Positions 34,741-47,289 of a stretch of 64,000 bases of DNA are shown piece after piece. The stretch is from assembly GCF_902459465.1 (NCBI RefSeq), contig NC_047063.1:20735685-20799684 (forward strand), given 5' to 3'. Under the pieces are notes generated by a model. It made no database searches. It had not been told where the DNA came from and saw nothing but the letters and a program-made list of their open reading frames with translations. The DNA comes from Asterias rubens. Lineage: Eukaryota > Echinodermata > Asteroidea > Forcipulatida > Asteriidae. Every line of letters begins with the position of its first letter. Within the stretch, counting starts at the first letter, position 1. The position numbers and the translations under genes are program-made.

Positions 34741-34945
34741 CAAATTGCTTGTTGTAAAGTTTTGTGCTGTTGTGGTACATTCGTAGTCTTTATTTAAATT
34801 ATGCTGTTTTTCTATTTTTAATATTAATTCATAAAAACCTCAAATTGCTTGTTGTAAAGTTGTTGTGCTGATTGTGGTATATCCGTAGTCTTTATTTAAA
34901 TTATGCTGTTTTTCTATTTTTAATATTAATTCATAAATACCTCCG
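34741..34945 (+). repeat. Two-copy ~104-bp tandem duplication
   Basis: CAAATTGCTTGTTGTAAAGTT ... TTAATATTAATTCATAAA occurs twice in tandem with few differences. Confidence 0.75.
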
Positions 34946-34974
34946 CCAGTTTCGCTATTCCTACTGGTGGAGAG

Positions 34975-36878
34975 TGCGTCAATTAGCATTTCCGACTTAG
35001 TCGGAACAGGTATTGTTTTTGTCAAGATTTTTAGTATTTTTATTATTATTATTGTTACTATTATTATTATTCTGTGTTTCTGCCTAAATCCCATAGGGTT
35101 TGTACACGTTTTTATTTTAAGCCTAATATCCTAGAGCGTAAATATGAAAGAGTTAGATCCTATATTAAATTGGAGCTTAGAACATAAACTTTAACCTGAA
35201 AGTAAAAAATGTAAAAATTCTTCATTAATTAGCCACTTACAGCGAGGTGAATATTTAATTAGTCAACATTGTTGGCACCATATCTCCAAAAGTGTACCCC
35301 GATCGTCAATGTTTTTTCAGTTTCAGACTTCTGGGATACTGTAGATGTGCATTCCGGCCTAAAATCACGGACGACGTCACAATGACGTCATTTATAGTGA
35401 GTTTTCGAACGTGTACAAAACATATGGAGATTATGAAAACAAATCCGACTTCTATATAACTGGATGCAGTCGCTTCCATGTTATTGTTAAACATTATCTA
35501 TGGTAAATGCAATTCAGTATGTACCTATCATGAGTTGTGACTTCTTGAGAGGAGTCTACTCAAGTCTCCTTTTCTTGTTTTTCTACTTACGTTCTGGACC
35601 ACAGCGAAGTGTCTTTTTATTCGTTTCCTAACCGAGTTCTGGACCAACATACTTTGCACACGAATGTGAAGGGTTTTCGTTTAATGGACGTGCGTATATA
35701 AATAGGGGTTTTTGACGACGACGACATACCATGGTGTCCACAGAATAACACTAAACTTCAGCAGTTTCAAGATAATGACAGTTGAAAGCTTCCCTTATAC
35801 ATATTCCTTGCTGTGGTGTTGTAGTTTTTGAGAAATGAGTAAAAAAAAAAAATTCAAATTTAGACTCCGAGGTGGCGTCCTCCGTGGACTAACGTGCGTA
35901 ATTGAATAAGGGTTTTTGACGACGACGACGTCCTCGTCAAAAACCCCTAAAGGCATCTAATACTACATTTCAACCCTACTTAATAGTTAAACGCGTTAGC
36001 ATATCATATTTAGTGACAATGTTCGCAAAATCATGACACGAGAATTAATTCGCCGGATCATAATCCCCTCTGTTGATATAAATACATGTAAACCCTTCAA
36101 TTATGTATTGGCCTTCATAGCCTAGTGGTCATCAGTCGCGCTTATTTAACTGATATATGCGAGTTCGAATCTGCGCACAGGAACAATATTTTTGTTAACC
36201 CCCAAAACTAAAAAAATATTTCTTTTTGTAATATTTAAATTAGATTCTTATCTTTATATCGATAGTGTTGCTTTTTCTTTTTCTCAATTGTTAGCCCAAC
36301 ATAACATTGTGTGCATGCATGACACGATGATGTTTGAAAAACACAGTAAGCGGAAAATGGTGATCATAAGCGCAGAGTTTGGTGGTTAAGAGTTCTGTGA
36401 AATCAAATCGTACTAGATCAAACATCAAACCACCGACCCCCAAAAATGTTAATTATCGTAATTAATTAACCACGTGACCCATACTTGCATATTTAATTTG
36501 GAAATCTTTGTAGCACCATATCTCAAGAAGTAAACTGCCGTTTTTTAGACTGTAGTTAAAGACTCCTTGGGGATTGGAGATTAATTTTGAAAAACAGTGA
36601 CCTCAAGTTGACCTCTACTTCCGGGTCAACCCAAAGTGTGGCAATATCGATTTTCAAACTGTTCTCAGTTAGAGACTCCTTGGGCATTGGAGATTAGCCT
36701 TAGGTTACCATGACCCCCATGTCGACCTCTACTTCCGGGTCAACCGGAAGTGGCACCATAACTCATTCAGCATTTTCTTCTTTTTTTCAATGTTAGACTC
36801 CTTGGTCATTTTAGCTCATAATCCAAGCAAAAGAACACGGAACAGCTTTGTGTTTGTTCACAAACACCTAATGTCTAG
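34975..36878 (+). mobile_element. Helitron-like non-autonomous element, copy 1 (old, with nested insertion)
   Basis: Shares CCTAAATCCCATAG.GTTTGTACACG, the CTTCCGGGTCAACC modules and the 3' end with copies 2 and 3. The 3' end has a GTGTTTGTTCACAAACAC hairpin, then CTAG followed by T. No Rep/helicase ORF is present. A palindromic insert with GGGGTTTTTGACGACGACGA ends lies at about 35704-35950. Confidence 0.55.
36116..36190 (+). repeat. tRNA-like SINE fragment
   Basis: CATAGCCTAGTGGTCATCAG (A-box-like) and GCGAGTTCGAATCTGCGC (B-box) at tRNA spacing. No clean clover-leaf forms, so it is probably a SINE head or pseudo-tRNA. Confidence 0.45.
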
Positions 36879-37625
36879 TTAAACATATTTTTATATTAAC
36901 ACAATTTTAAACTTTTAATGTGTTTGTAGTTGCTGGGCAACTCTGAAAAACATTGTTTCACTGAGAGGTTTCCCCAGGGTAAATAACAAATAAACAAATA
37001 CAGTACAACAAAATTAAACACACAGTTCTTTTCAGTCAAACCAACTACGGGGTAGCGGCTTCAATGGGCAACATGATTATGCTTTAAGACTGCTAGGTTT
37101 GGGCTAGCTTAGGAGGCTCAGATCACACACATGCTGATAATGGGAAAGTTTCGCATTTAGACACCTTCATATATAGAAGATGTGACCTGTGACTTCACAT
37201 GTTAACAAAAGAGCCACCAAGCATAGAGTTCATGCAGGCACGATTTCTACACAGCCTAATGGAAAAAAACATAAAATCTTGCATTTTATGAAGATTGCAC
37301 TGTTTAATTCTAAACTTTTGATATGATGAAAGGGGGCACATCTCAAAGCTTGTTTAGCTTTTTCTTTGATAACTCTTGGATTTAGATGGAAATTATGACA
37401 CAAAATGTCAACTTTCCCATATGAATATAGTGCAGTATCTTGCCTGCCAGAAAAGCCAAATAATGTACAAGGTCACACTTATTGTGAACAAATGTCACAA
37501 TGTTTTTACTTCGAGAGCAGAATCTTTTTGGAGGGCCCGTGTCCAATAGTGTTGTCAGATTCATTCCATTTGACTGTAGGTTGTCTTCTAATGTTTTTGA
37601 AGTTGGTTCCTTTGGGTTTATTATT

Positions 37626-39030
37626 ATCCCATACCAGGCTGACAAACTTGGATAATGCTATCTCGCATGGCTCTCTTCAAATCATGGATATTATTAACCC
37701 ATACTTGGCTGTCCAACTTGGATAATGTTATCTCACATGGCCGTCCTCACATCATGGATATTATTATCCCGTACTAGTCTGACCAACGTGGATAATGTTA
37801 TCTCACATGGCCGTCCTCAAATCTTGCTTATATCCCATAGTTGGCTGACCACCTTGGATAATACTATCTGACCTGACCCTCTTCAAATCATGGATATTTA
37901 TTATCCCATACTTGGCTGACCACCTTGGATAATACTATCTGACATGACCCTTGTCAAATCATGGATATTATTATCCCATACTTGGCTGTCCAGCTTGGAT
38001 AATGTTATCTCAAATGGCCCTCTACAAATCATGGATATTTATATCTCATTCTTGGCTGACCAACTTGGATAATGTTATCTCACATGGCCCTCTACAAATC
38101 ATGGATATTATTCTCCCATAATTGGCTAACGAACTTGGATAATGTTATCTCACATGGCCATCTTCAAATCATGGATACATTTATCCCATTCTTGGCTGAC
38201 CAACATTTTGATAATGTTATCTCACATGACCCTCTGCAAATAATGGATACTATTATCCCATACTTGGCTGACAAACTTGGATAATGTTATCTCACATGAC
38301 CCTCTACGAATCATGGATATTATTATCCCGTACTAGGCTACCAACCTGGATAATGTTATCTTAATTGCCATCTTCAAATCATTATATTATTATCCCATAG
38401 TTGGCTGGCCAACTTGGATAATACTATCTTACATGACCCTCTTCAAATCATAGATATTATTATCCCATTATTGGCTAACGAACTTGGATAATATTATCTT
38501 ACATGATCCTCTACAAATCATGAGTATTAATATCCCATCTTTGGCTGACGAACTTGGATGATGTTATCTCACATTGCTCTCTACAAATCATGGATATTAT
38601 AATGATATTATTATCCCATACTTGGCTGACCAACGTGGATAATGTTATCTCACATGGCCCTCTACAAATCATGGATATTATAATCCCATACTTGGCTGAC
38701 CAACGTGGATAATGTTATCTCACATGACCGTCCTCAAATCTTGCTAATATCCCATAGTTGGCTGACCACCTTGGATAATACTATCTGACATGACCCTCTT
38801 CAAATCATGAATATTTATTATCCCATACTTGGCTGACCACCTTGGATAATACTATCTGACATGACCCTTGTCAAATCATGGATATTATTATCCCATACTT
38901 GGCTGTCCAGCTTGGATAATGTTATCTCAAATGGCCCTCTACAAATCATGGATATTTATATCTCATTCTTGGCTGACCAACTTGGATAATGTTATCTCAT
39001 TATGACACTCTACAAATCATAGATATTATT
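37626..39030 (+). repeat. ~70-bp satellite array, about 20 copies
   Basis: The unit contains CTTGGATAATGTTATCTCAC, AAATCATGGATATTATTATC and CCATACTTGGCTGACCAAC. Spacing between GATAATG starts is 70 bp in intact units (37651, 37721, 37791) and about 65 in a shortened one. A multi-unit block at about 37815-38090 recurs almost unchanged at about 38725-39000. Confidence 0.92.
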
Positions 39031-39319
39031 GTCCGAGCACGTAGCGTCAAAATGCAATAACTTTGTATTTTTAATATGAATAAAGTTTTCACAAAGCTCC
39101 TATGTTTTTATTGCATTTTTTTAACACAAATTTGCTTAATCTCACAGAATGTGCTTCTTAAATAGCAACATATTACTTCACTTGTTCAAATGTGCTGAGA
39201 TTTGATCATTGTTCCCGGAAAATGTGCAAAAAAATGTTTCAGCGAAATCTTAATATCATGGAAAGATTTGAGTTCACATGAGTTCACTTTGGAAATATTG
39301 AGTGTTCTTGATTAATTTG

Positions 39320-39595
39320 TAAGTTGGGCCTACCACGGGCCTACACAAGTATCAAAGTTTCCTTCCACCATGGGAACACTTACCTGGTATTCTGCCACGA
39401 CAGAGAGGTTAAAATAGGCAGCAAAGATAACTACGTTAGACCTTAAAATCAGGTACAAGCTCTTGGGTAAACTTCACAGTCCACGACTCATAGGCTACAA
39501 TGGCGGTGGTCACGTACTGTCTTCCGTAAATACGCTGTAAATGAAGTAACGCCAATTGGGACATTGCGCAACCAGTATGAAATATTTCAAGCTTT
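39320..39595 (+). repeat. Dispersed repeat, copy 2 (interrupted by the LTR element)
   Basis: Partner of 34170-34440. The retrotransposon begins 13 bp after the shared block ends, so it may have inserted in or next to this repeat. Confidence 0.65.
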
Positions 39596-39607
39596 CCATA
39601 TACGTGT

Positions 39608-39779
39608 TGTAATGCCTCCTGCTGGCATTTAGAGAGAGAGAGGGACTCAGCTTGTATCATGAACTTTGGTAGTTTTAATCACGTTAATACTTGGCTGCCA
39701 TCTTGATGGAAAGGTACATGAGTAGGGGTTAGACTCTAGAGGGCGCCAGTCCTGTATGTATGCATGTGTGAATGTGACA
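39608..39779 (-). repeat. 3' LTR (172 bp)
   Basis: Matches 44318-44621 apart from a short internal length difference and the MITE nested in the other copy. It contains a (GA)n run and ends TG...CA. The LTRs are short for the family. Confidence 0.9.
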
Positions 39780-40012
39780 TCCCCTTTTCTTTAAAGATTA
39801 ATACAATGGAAATGAAGATTAATCTCAAATCTTTTAAAACAAATGTTCATTAGTCCAGTTTTTCCTTAAAAAGTTCAGTCCTCCGGAGAAACATTGTTCT
39901 GTTTAAAAGAGTCCAGGTTGATTAAACTTACAAATTAAACTGTTCTTTATTGTATGACTGTGTGTCTGATTGTGTGTTTATTTGTTGTGTTTAGTAACAT
40001 GATGGTATGTTG

Positions 40013-41008
40013 TTACAAATCAAGTCTGTTTGGCTTGTTCACTCTCCTGCCTGATCGCGTCACTGTCGGTGTTCCTGAGGGGCGGTTAGAAAGCGGTCTG
40101 CTCTGGGGTTGTGAAGGAGCATTGCGAACAGGAGTTGGTCTGGTAAAACTCAGGGGAGCTGGTCGCAGATGAACCCTGTTTCGTCTGAGCTGACTTCCAC
40201 TTTCCGTTTCCACATTGTAGGATCGAGGAGTAGTTGATTTGCTCATAACTCTACCTTGGCTCCAGGTTTTGTTACTCGGATTTTGGATGTAGATGGGTTG
40301 GTCGTTGAGGAGTTCTTGGATAGGGGTACTGGTAGAGCGTCTGTTGTAGTATTGCGTTTGCGAAGACTGGTCTGCCTGCAGTATATCTCGCACATCGTCA
40401 CGATCTGGTGGGGGGTGATGTACTGAAGGTAGTGTCGTCTTGTACTTTCTTCTGTTCAGTAGCTCAGCAGGGGATGCAAGGTTTGACTTGAGTGGAGTTG
40501 CACGGAGAGTTAGGAGGGCTAAGTTGGGATCGTCCCCTGACTCTCTGCATTTGGTGAGGATTCTCTTCACTGTTTGGATATGTCTTTCAATAAATCCATG
40601 ACCTCTGGGGTAGTAGGGTGAAGAAGTTTGGATCCGAAATCCGTACTGCTGTGCTAGGGCTCGGAATTGGGAAGAGGTGAACTGCGTGCCATTGTCACAT
40701 ACGATAACCTCTGGGATGCCTTGTTCGGCAAAGAGCACACGTGAAACTCTTGTGATCGTGCTTGCAGTGAGATTGTCAAGTTTGCGGATAAACGGAAATT
40801 TGGAGTAATAATCCGCGATGATCAGGTACCAGACCTTGTCGTGGTGGAAGAGGTCAGCTCCAAGGGTGTGCCATGGACGTGGTGGAACTTCCATACTGAT
40901 CATTGGTTCACGCTGTTGAGAACGCTGGTATTTCTGGCATGCATGGCAATTTGTCACCATATTGTCAATGTCTTTGTATACCTGGCCAGTAGACACAAGA
41001 TTTTGCAC
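40013..41008 (-). pseudogene. Integrase part of the LTR element (frame-separated)
   Basis: This frame carries the last two cysteines of the integrase zinc finger (Cys-His-Ala-Cys) and an Asp-Asp-Glu core: Leu-Gly-Ala-Asp, Val-Cys-Asp-Asn-Gly and Gly-Phe-Ile-Glu-Arg. A basic C-terminal tail follows. It overlaps the upstream frame by about 44 bases. The zinc finger is split across the two frames, which points to a damaging indel rather than a designed junction. Confidence 0.85.
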
Positions 41009-44000
41009 GCAGCTTGCACTTGTCGATGCCCTGGTGACCGCTGTGGATCTGTTGTAGTATGTTCTGTCGCAGAGAATTTGGAATCACGATTCTACTGCCA
41101 ACCAGGACTGTGCCGTCTTCTATGGCTACGTCATCTCGGACTGACCAGTATGGTCTGATGGAGCATTGTATTTTCTTGATGCTGTCAGGCCAGCCGTCTG
41201 TGACTTGTTGTTTCAGCAGCTGGAGGGTCATGTCTGTGGCTGTCTCTTGCCTTATCAGCTCCAACTTTGTTGGTGTCACGCTCACGACATGGTGTATACG
41301 GACTTTCATCTCTGGTATCTCATGCTTTTCCACTGGGGAGAGTCGTGAGAGTGCATCCGCAACGACCATCTCTTTACCAGGCTTGTAGCGTATTTCTATA
41401 TCGTAAGCCTGTAGACGCAGAAGTATACGCTGTAGTCGTGGTGGGGCCTGCATTAAGTTTTTCTTGTGGATATGCTGGAGTGGGCGGTGGTCACTTTCCA
41501 CGAGAAATCTTCTACCGTACAGGTAAGTATGAAACTTCTCACATCCGTATAGGACTGCTAGTAATTCTCGCTCTATGTTTGCATATCGTGTCTCTGCTGG
41601 TGTGAGAGCTTTTGATGCAAATGCTATCGGACGACCTTTTTGTACTAGGGTTGCTCCTAGTCCTCTGGTTGATGCGTCAACTTGCAGTATTACAGGCTGC
41701 TTCTGGTCGTAGTAAGCGAGTGTGGTGTCTGATGCTATCAGAGCTTTGATGGAGTTGAACACTTTTGTGTGTGATGGAGACCAGATGTACTCAACATCTT
41801 CACGAAGGAGTGTCCGCAGTGATGCGGAGTGTTCAGCTAATTGAGGGATGAATGGGCCCATGTAGTTGACCAGCCCTAGGAAGGTTCGCAGTTGTTTCCT
41901 ATCACCTGGGGGCTGCATCATTTCAACCGCCTTTACTTTATCTGGGTTGGGCCTCACTCCATCGGGTGAGTATATCAGTCCGAAGAAACTACATTCAGTC
42001 GTTTTGATGATGCATTTTTCGGCATTCAACTTGATCCCTGCACGTCTGGTGTGTTCCATAGCTTCATGAAGGTGTATGTCATGGTCTCTTGCGCTTTTGC
42101 CGAATACTTGTATATCGTCAGCGATGCCCACAGTGCCTTCACAGCCACGATAGGTTTCGTCTATCTTTTGTTGAAAGACATCCTGACTCATCCTGAGACC
42201 AAAGGGCATTCTCAAGAATCGGTATCGGCCAAAAGGGGTGTTGAATGTGGTGAGGTACGTAGATTGTTCATCTAGTTCGACATTCCAATAGCCGTTTCTG
42301 GCATCAAGCTTGCTAAACATTTTAGCACCGGATAGCTTAGGTGTGATTTCTTCGAGAGTAGGCACAGGGTAGTGATCTATTTTGATGGCTCGGTTGAGGT
42401 CCTTGGGATCTAGACATAGGCGCAGTCGGCCGTTTGCTTTCTCACGTATCACTAGTGAGTTAACCCAGTCTGTTGGCTTGGAAACTTTCATGATAATCGC
42501 TTTGGATTCCATCTCATCTAACTCTCCCTTGAGTTTATCTCTGATCTCCAAGGGAACCCTACGTGGTGGGTGTATAACCGGTCTGGCTTCCGGATCGAGA
42601 CTGATGTGGTATTTAAAGTTCTCAAAACAGCCAACAGTGCCATCGAAACAATCGGGATACATTTCGAGGAGGTCAGATTTACTCCCGATATTCGGCCTCT
42701 CGAGAAGTGGTGTATTTCTGTGGATGTATTTTGGAGAACGATGTGGTGTTGGTGATTCAGTTCTCGTCACCGATGGGTCAGCGAAGTGAACGCGTTGACC
42801 GCTGCATGTATCTTTCGTGAGCTTTTCCTGTTGAAGTTGGACAGGATTATTTGTTTGCTCATTTTCCACCACAGTTGTTGTTTCCACTGCACAGTGTAAT
42901 GTGATCAAGTTCAGGGCTTGGCATGTCTTTAGGCCAAGGATTGCTGGGCCCGCTGCATCAGTGACGTAGAAAACGCAGTTGTGCTTTGTGTCATTGTACA
43001 TGCAGGGAATTTTCACTGTGCCCAGTTGCTTGATTTTGGATCCGCCATATGCAGTGAGTGCCATTTTACTTGTTTCCAGCGTGCTGGGCTCTGGATTTCC
43101 GTTACTGTCCAATTTCTCTGGAAAAATGATGCGGAAAAGATGGACTGGCAGAAGGTTACTCTGAGCACCAGTGTCTACTTTGCACCGAAGCATGATTGGT
43201 TTTCTGCCTTTCTGGTTTATGCGTAACTTTGCAAAAACTTCATCTCTCGTGTCGTCCGATGAACCAATACTGCTGACTTCTATGGTGCCAATGGTGAGGT
43301 ATTCATCAATAATTTCCTCTTCGTCAAAGTAATGCACTCGTCTGCGTGGAGATTTGTGTGGAGGTTTGCCTTTTGGGGGTTTCCCAGATCTGCATACCGA
43401 TTGACAGTGGTTCTCTTTTCCACAGTTTCGGCAGGTACTACCATAGGCGGGGCAGTTGCTCTTTGGTTTTAGATCGTGCACCCGGCCGCAATTGTAGCAT
43501 GTAGGCGGTTTGTTTCCTTTTCCTGGCTGTTTGGATCTGGTTGTGCGTGATGCGTTTATGGACTGTTCAGTCTTGCCGGCTGTGTTTGAGTTGCGGCTTG
43601 TTTCTGGTAGGGACTTGAGTTGATTTGTAGTTGCTTCATGGCTTCGAGCAACATCGATGGCATCATTTAGCGTTAGTTTCTCGTCCCTTCCTATCAGCAC
43701 TTTTTGTACGTCTTTGTGTGACGAACCCCAGATCAACTGGTCAACAAGACGATCTTCCATTTCTTTGTCGTCTCTGTATTTGCATTTGACAGCTATGGCT
43801 TTCATCTTTGTTACAAAATCATCAGCTGCCTCATCGACGTTCTGTCGCATGTCTTGCAATTTGTATCGGTAGATACGATGGTTTGACCTTGGTTCCAAGT
43901 GTTTCTGGAAGCGGGACAGTAGCTTATCTGGCTTTTTTCTGTCTTCCTCTTCTTCAAAGGTCCAGCTATTGTATTTATCTAAACCTTGTTCTCCTAGTGC

Positions 44001-44033
44001 ATAGGAGGAGATATTTTGCTCTCTCTTCATCAT
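40965..44033 (-). pseudogene. Gag-Pol body of the LTR element
   Basis: Long frame with part of Gag, two zinc-knuckle-like cysteine clusters (about residues 178-215), an aspartic protease Asp-Thr-Gly (about 285), reverse transcriptase with an Ala-Asp-Asp catalytic box (about 638), RNase H with Val-Asp-Ala-Ser (about 785), and the start of the integrase zinc finger. The N-terminal Gag start lies in another frame, so this copy is defective at both ends of the frame. Confidence 0.9.
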
Positions 44034-44157
44034 TTGCTGATTTTAGTACGCTGCAAAACATTAGTTCACACTTTTGTTTGAACCTGGAGAACGTTGCCAC
44101 AATATCTGGCGCTTCCCAGTCCATCTGGGGGGCTGAGACTGCAGAGCTGAACGCCAT
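43975..44157 (-). pseudogene. Gag N-terminus of the LTR element, out of frame
   Basis: The most likely Gag start is ATG at 44157. The frame covers about 60 residues and then runs into unrelated reading, while Gag-like sequence continues in the neighbouring frame from about 44033. A frameshift near 43990-44030 is inferred. Confidence 0.7.
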
Positions 44158-44317
44158 CGTAATGTATTGTATTACACAGTATAGTATAATTGAAGTTCTC
44201 AGTTCTGTTTTCAACGTTTTGTTTACGTGAGCAAAAACGGCAAGAAAATCACACTTTTATTGATATGATGACTTTGTTTTGCTACTCACATAACTCTTCA
44301 GTTTACCGCTGCCACCA

Positions 44318-44621
44318 TGTAATGCCTCCTGCTGGCATTTAGAGAGAGAGAGGGACTCAGCTTGTATCATGAACTTTGGTAGTTTTAATCACGTTAACAC
44401 TTGGTACATGAGTAGGGGTTAGACTCTAGAGGGCGCCAGTCCTGTATGTATGCATGTGTGAATAGACCTTATCGCAAATACCAATGCGCAAGCGCAGACT
44501 GTTGAATGAGGTGCATTGTGGGATAGATATGGATCAAATTTTGATACCAGCAAGACCACAATGCACCTAATTCCAAGCTTTACGCGCGCGCCCCGGTATT
44601 TGCGATAAGGTCTATGTGACA
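44318..44621 (-). repeat. 5' LTR containing a nested MITE
   Basis: LTR sequence at 44318-44463 and 44614-44621 is interrupted by a 150-bp element. Outside the insert it matches the 3' LTR closely. Confidence 0.88.
44464..44613. mobile_element. 150-bp MITE inside the 5' LTR
   Basis: Perfect-looking ends AGACCTTATCGCAAATACC and GGTATTTGCGATAAGGTCT, flanked by AT on each side where the other LTR has a single AT. A larger element with AGACC/GGTCT ends and the same flank is at 55541-55936. Confidence 0.88.
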
Positions 44622-44624
44622 CGT

Positions 44625-45045
44625 GTGTTTTGATTTGCCAACCGAGGTGAGTCAGACCAATCTAAACAAACCCAGCTACGGTAGCTTTCAGTCACTGCAT
44701 TTATCCAATGATACCGAAAGTAAGTTTTCCATATATGTGTTTTGATTGGCCAACCGAGGTGAGTCAGACCAATCTAAACAAACCCAGCTACGGTAGCTTT
44801 CAGTCACTGCATTTATCCAATGATACCGAAAGTAAGTTTTCCATATATGTGTTTTGATTGGCCAACCGAGGTGAGTCAGACCAATCTAAACAAACCCAGC
44901 TACGGTAGCTTTCAGTCACTGCATTTATCCATGATACCGAAAGTAAGTTTTCCATATGTATTTTGATTGGCCAACCGAGGTGAGTCAGACCAATCTAAAC
45001 AAACCAAGCTACGGTAGCTTTCAGTCACTGCATTTATCCAATGAT
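44625..45045 (+). repeat. 112-bp tandem repeat, about four copies
   Basis: GTGTTTTGATTGGCCAACCG starts recur at 44625, 44737, 44849 and about 44958. Each unit includes CAGCTACGGTAGCTTTCAGT. The array begins directly at the retrotransposon's target duplication. Confidence 0.9.
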
Positions 45046-45329
45046 ATCATTATACCCAATGGAATCACTGGATCTGAATAACAGGGGCACAGTCTCACAA
45101 CGTAGGTACAGCGCAAAATGACAATATCAGTTGATTACAACGATGAGGCCGCTGTTTCTTCTTTAAATACAGTAACTGCGTTCAAAATCAAGAGCAAGTT
45201 TGATCAGCGACCATTTGTCAACCACTAATCAATGTTCTTTGCATGACATACATCCTGGGTACCAGGCAAAATCCCCCAATGGTCGACAATTGTCAACTTT
45301 AGTCCCTTGATAGAACTTGCCTCTAAGTT

Positions 45330-45742
45330 ACAGGTTTTCTCGGTCAATTTCGGCAAATGAGCAGCCAATTTAACCACCAAGCTATTCTATTTCGCGCGAA
45401 ATCGAATGCTACTGAAAAGGGTCATTCGATTTCGTTTTATGATTAGTCAAATGTAATGTTGCGTCATTCGACTAAACAAAAATAATCATTCAATATTTAA
45501 CAATTCATCAAAGCAGCATTCAAATTCGCAACGCTTCTTGAGGCGTGTGTGCCACGAAAAAGAATGACGATACGCTAAATTAAACAGAGTGCTAAAGGAA
45601 TTGGAATCGACTTAAAACGAAATTGAATGGCCAAATTCTGATTTTGAAACGCAGTAACAACTGGAGAGGCAAAACAGCTTTAACTCGAACGCATGAAAAT
45701 GAAATTGGCTGTTTTTTTTCTGAAATTGGCCGAGAAAACCTA
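45330..45742. mobile_element. ~410-bp MITE with AGGTTTTCTCGG ends
   Basis: CAGGTTTTCTCGGTCAATTTC at the left pairs with AAATTGGCCGAGAAAACCT at the right. Subterminal GCAGCCAATTT and AAATTGGCTG also pair. Confidence 0.75.
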
Positions 45743-46540
45743 TATAACAAAGCACTGGACCAATACAATGGAAACAATGATAATTGCTCCTTTGTGTGAA
45801 ATCTTGGCAAATAACGCTTCGATATTTTCTCTGTCGATCAGTGGCCCAATTTAATTACTTGGTTCTTCCAAGTCCCCTTATTTTGTCGCGATTCTCATCA
45901 AGGTTAATATAATCACTGCACTGGCGGCGAAGCAGGCCAAAAAGAACATTTACAAGTAAAAATGGTTCATATGTATTTACTAATTTCGAATCATACTGAA
46001 ACTAGTATTCGGTTTAACCAACGAACCAAGCGGACGGACTATTATGTGGACTTTTGGGTGAGTGTTCGCGTTTGTGGTTGGCCTATACAACAAAAGGGGT
46101 GGGGTCTGATTTGCCAATATTGAGAGACTTGATGCAATCTAAAAATGTAGTACAAACATTTTTAGGCATTGTGTAAATCATTGGGAAAGTCACTAAATTC
46201 GCATCAAGAGTACAAAGGACAACGCGTGCAAAACACATCTTTATACAGGGTGAATAGCGTAGAATATGTTCTATTGTAACACACCTCTTGCTTGTTCTGT
46301 ATTTTGGTTGGCTGAAACACGGTCACGTGGGATGAACTAATATAGTCTAGTGTTCTCGCGCGCGTGTTTGCGGGAACTAGTACCCGTCTTTGAAAATAGT
46401 GCCCGGTTACAGCGCCCCCTCTTGACTTGAACCGTGAACTGCAGCTACAAAACTTCCTGTCTTTTCCAAATTTCCGCTGTTCTTACTTGACATTTAAGAC
46501 CGAGCTCTGATATAAAACACATATTGACTGCCATAATTCG

Positions 46541-46678
46541 GTAACTAGTGTACGTCTATTCCCCCTCGGGCCTTTGAGTGACCAGAAGAGGGGCCTTTAC
46601 TTCCTTCGGCATTGGGAAAATGGTCCCTATTCTGGTCACTCAAAGTCCTCGGGGAAGTAGACGTACACTGGTTACCCC
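46541..46678. mobile_element. Short (~138-bp) inverted-repeat element
   Basis: GGTAACTAGTGTACGTCTA and TAGACGTACACTGGTTACC are complementary ends; GAGTGACCAGAA and TTCTGGTCACTC form the inner arms. Confidence 0.75.
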
Positions 46679-46794
46679 ATTGCCAGTATGTGTATAATAG
46701 TCCTTCTTCGTGTACAATGTGTTTTCCTGGCTAATGAAAAGAATGGCTGAATTTGAATCCATGTAGCCGAGACTTAAAGCAATCGCACAACATC

Positions 46795-47136
46795 GGTTGT
46801 CAGTAATTGTCCAAAGGCCCACACTTCGTGTATCACAACTTATACATCAAGTAACAAACCTGTGAACAATAGGCTTAACCGGTCATCGGAGTCGAGAAAT
46901 AACGGGAAAACCAACTCTTGTTTCCGCACGTTTCGCCGTGTCATAACATGTGTTTAAAATAAATCCGTTATCTCGTTTATCATCGAGAATTGATAATATT
47001 GTTTTGGTAAATGTTTTCTAAAAAAGTAATGCATTTTATGGAATCGACTATTACCTTCTGCAAACCCTGTAAAGTTGTTTGTAAATATGTTAACTTTTAT
47101 TTTTTGTTCTGTTCAGGTGTTTAATGGCTTTAAATA
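46795..47136 (+). mobile_element. ~400-bp palindromic MITE, highly degenerate copy
   Basis: CAGTAATTGTCCAAAGGCCC, TAACAAACCTGTGAA, and CGGTCATCGGAGTCGAGA keep the family order. Confidence 0.5.
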
Positions 47137-47171
47137 AGTTCAGCTAGAAGTGGAAGTGACAAGAAAATCTA

Positions 47172-47173
47172 CT

Positions 47174-47222
<49 letters not shown>
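47172..47222 (+). repeat. (CTGG)n microsatellite
   Basis: About twelve CTGG units in a row, ending CTGGATG. Confidence 0.9.
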
Positions 47223-47289
47223 ATGAAGTTGAAGGTTTCTTTGGAGTGTGTGGTATTGTTTTTTCTGACGATGTGGCGTTCTACAAGGT

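Larger units (their letters stand above)
39608..44621 (-). mobile_element. Ty3/gypsy-type LTR retrotransposon with 5-bp target duplication
   Basis: On the - strand it begins with a TG...CA LTR at 44318-44621 and ends with an LTR at 39608-39779. CGTGT flanks both sides (39603-39607 and 44622-44626). Next to the 5' LTR is a primer-binding-like TGGTGGCAGCGG (44306-44317), and next to the 3' LTR a polypurine tract AAAGAAAAGGGGA (39780-39792). Gag, protease, reverse transcriptase, RNase H and integrase follow in the Ty3/gypsy order. Frames are broken, so the copy is probably inactive. Confidence 0.92.

Noticed and set aside
40841-43872. Several open frames on the + strand through the retrotransposon
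   Set aside because: They are antisense shadows of the Gag-Pol frame and contain no recognisable domain.
44640-45045. 112-bp tandem repeat as part of the retrotransposon
   Set aside because: The 5-bp target duplication at 44622-44626 ends the element before the tandem repeat, so the array is flanking DNA.
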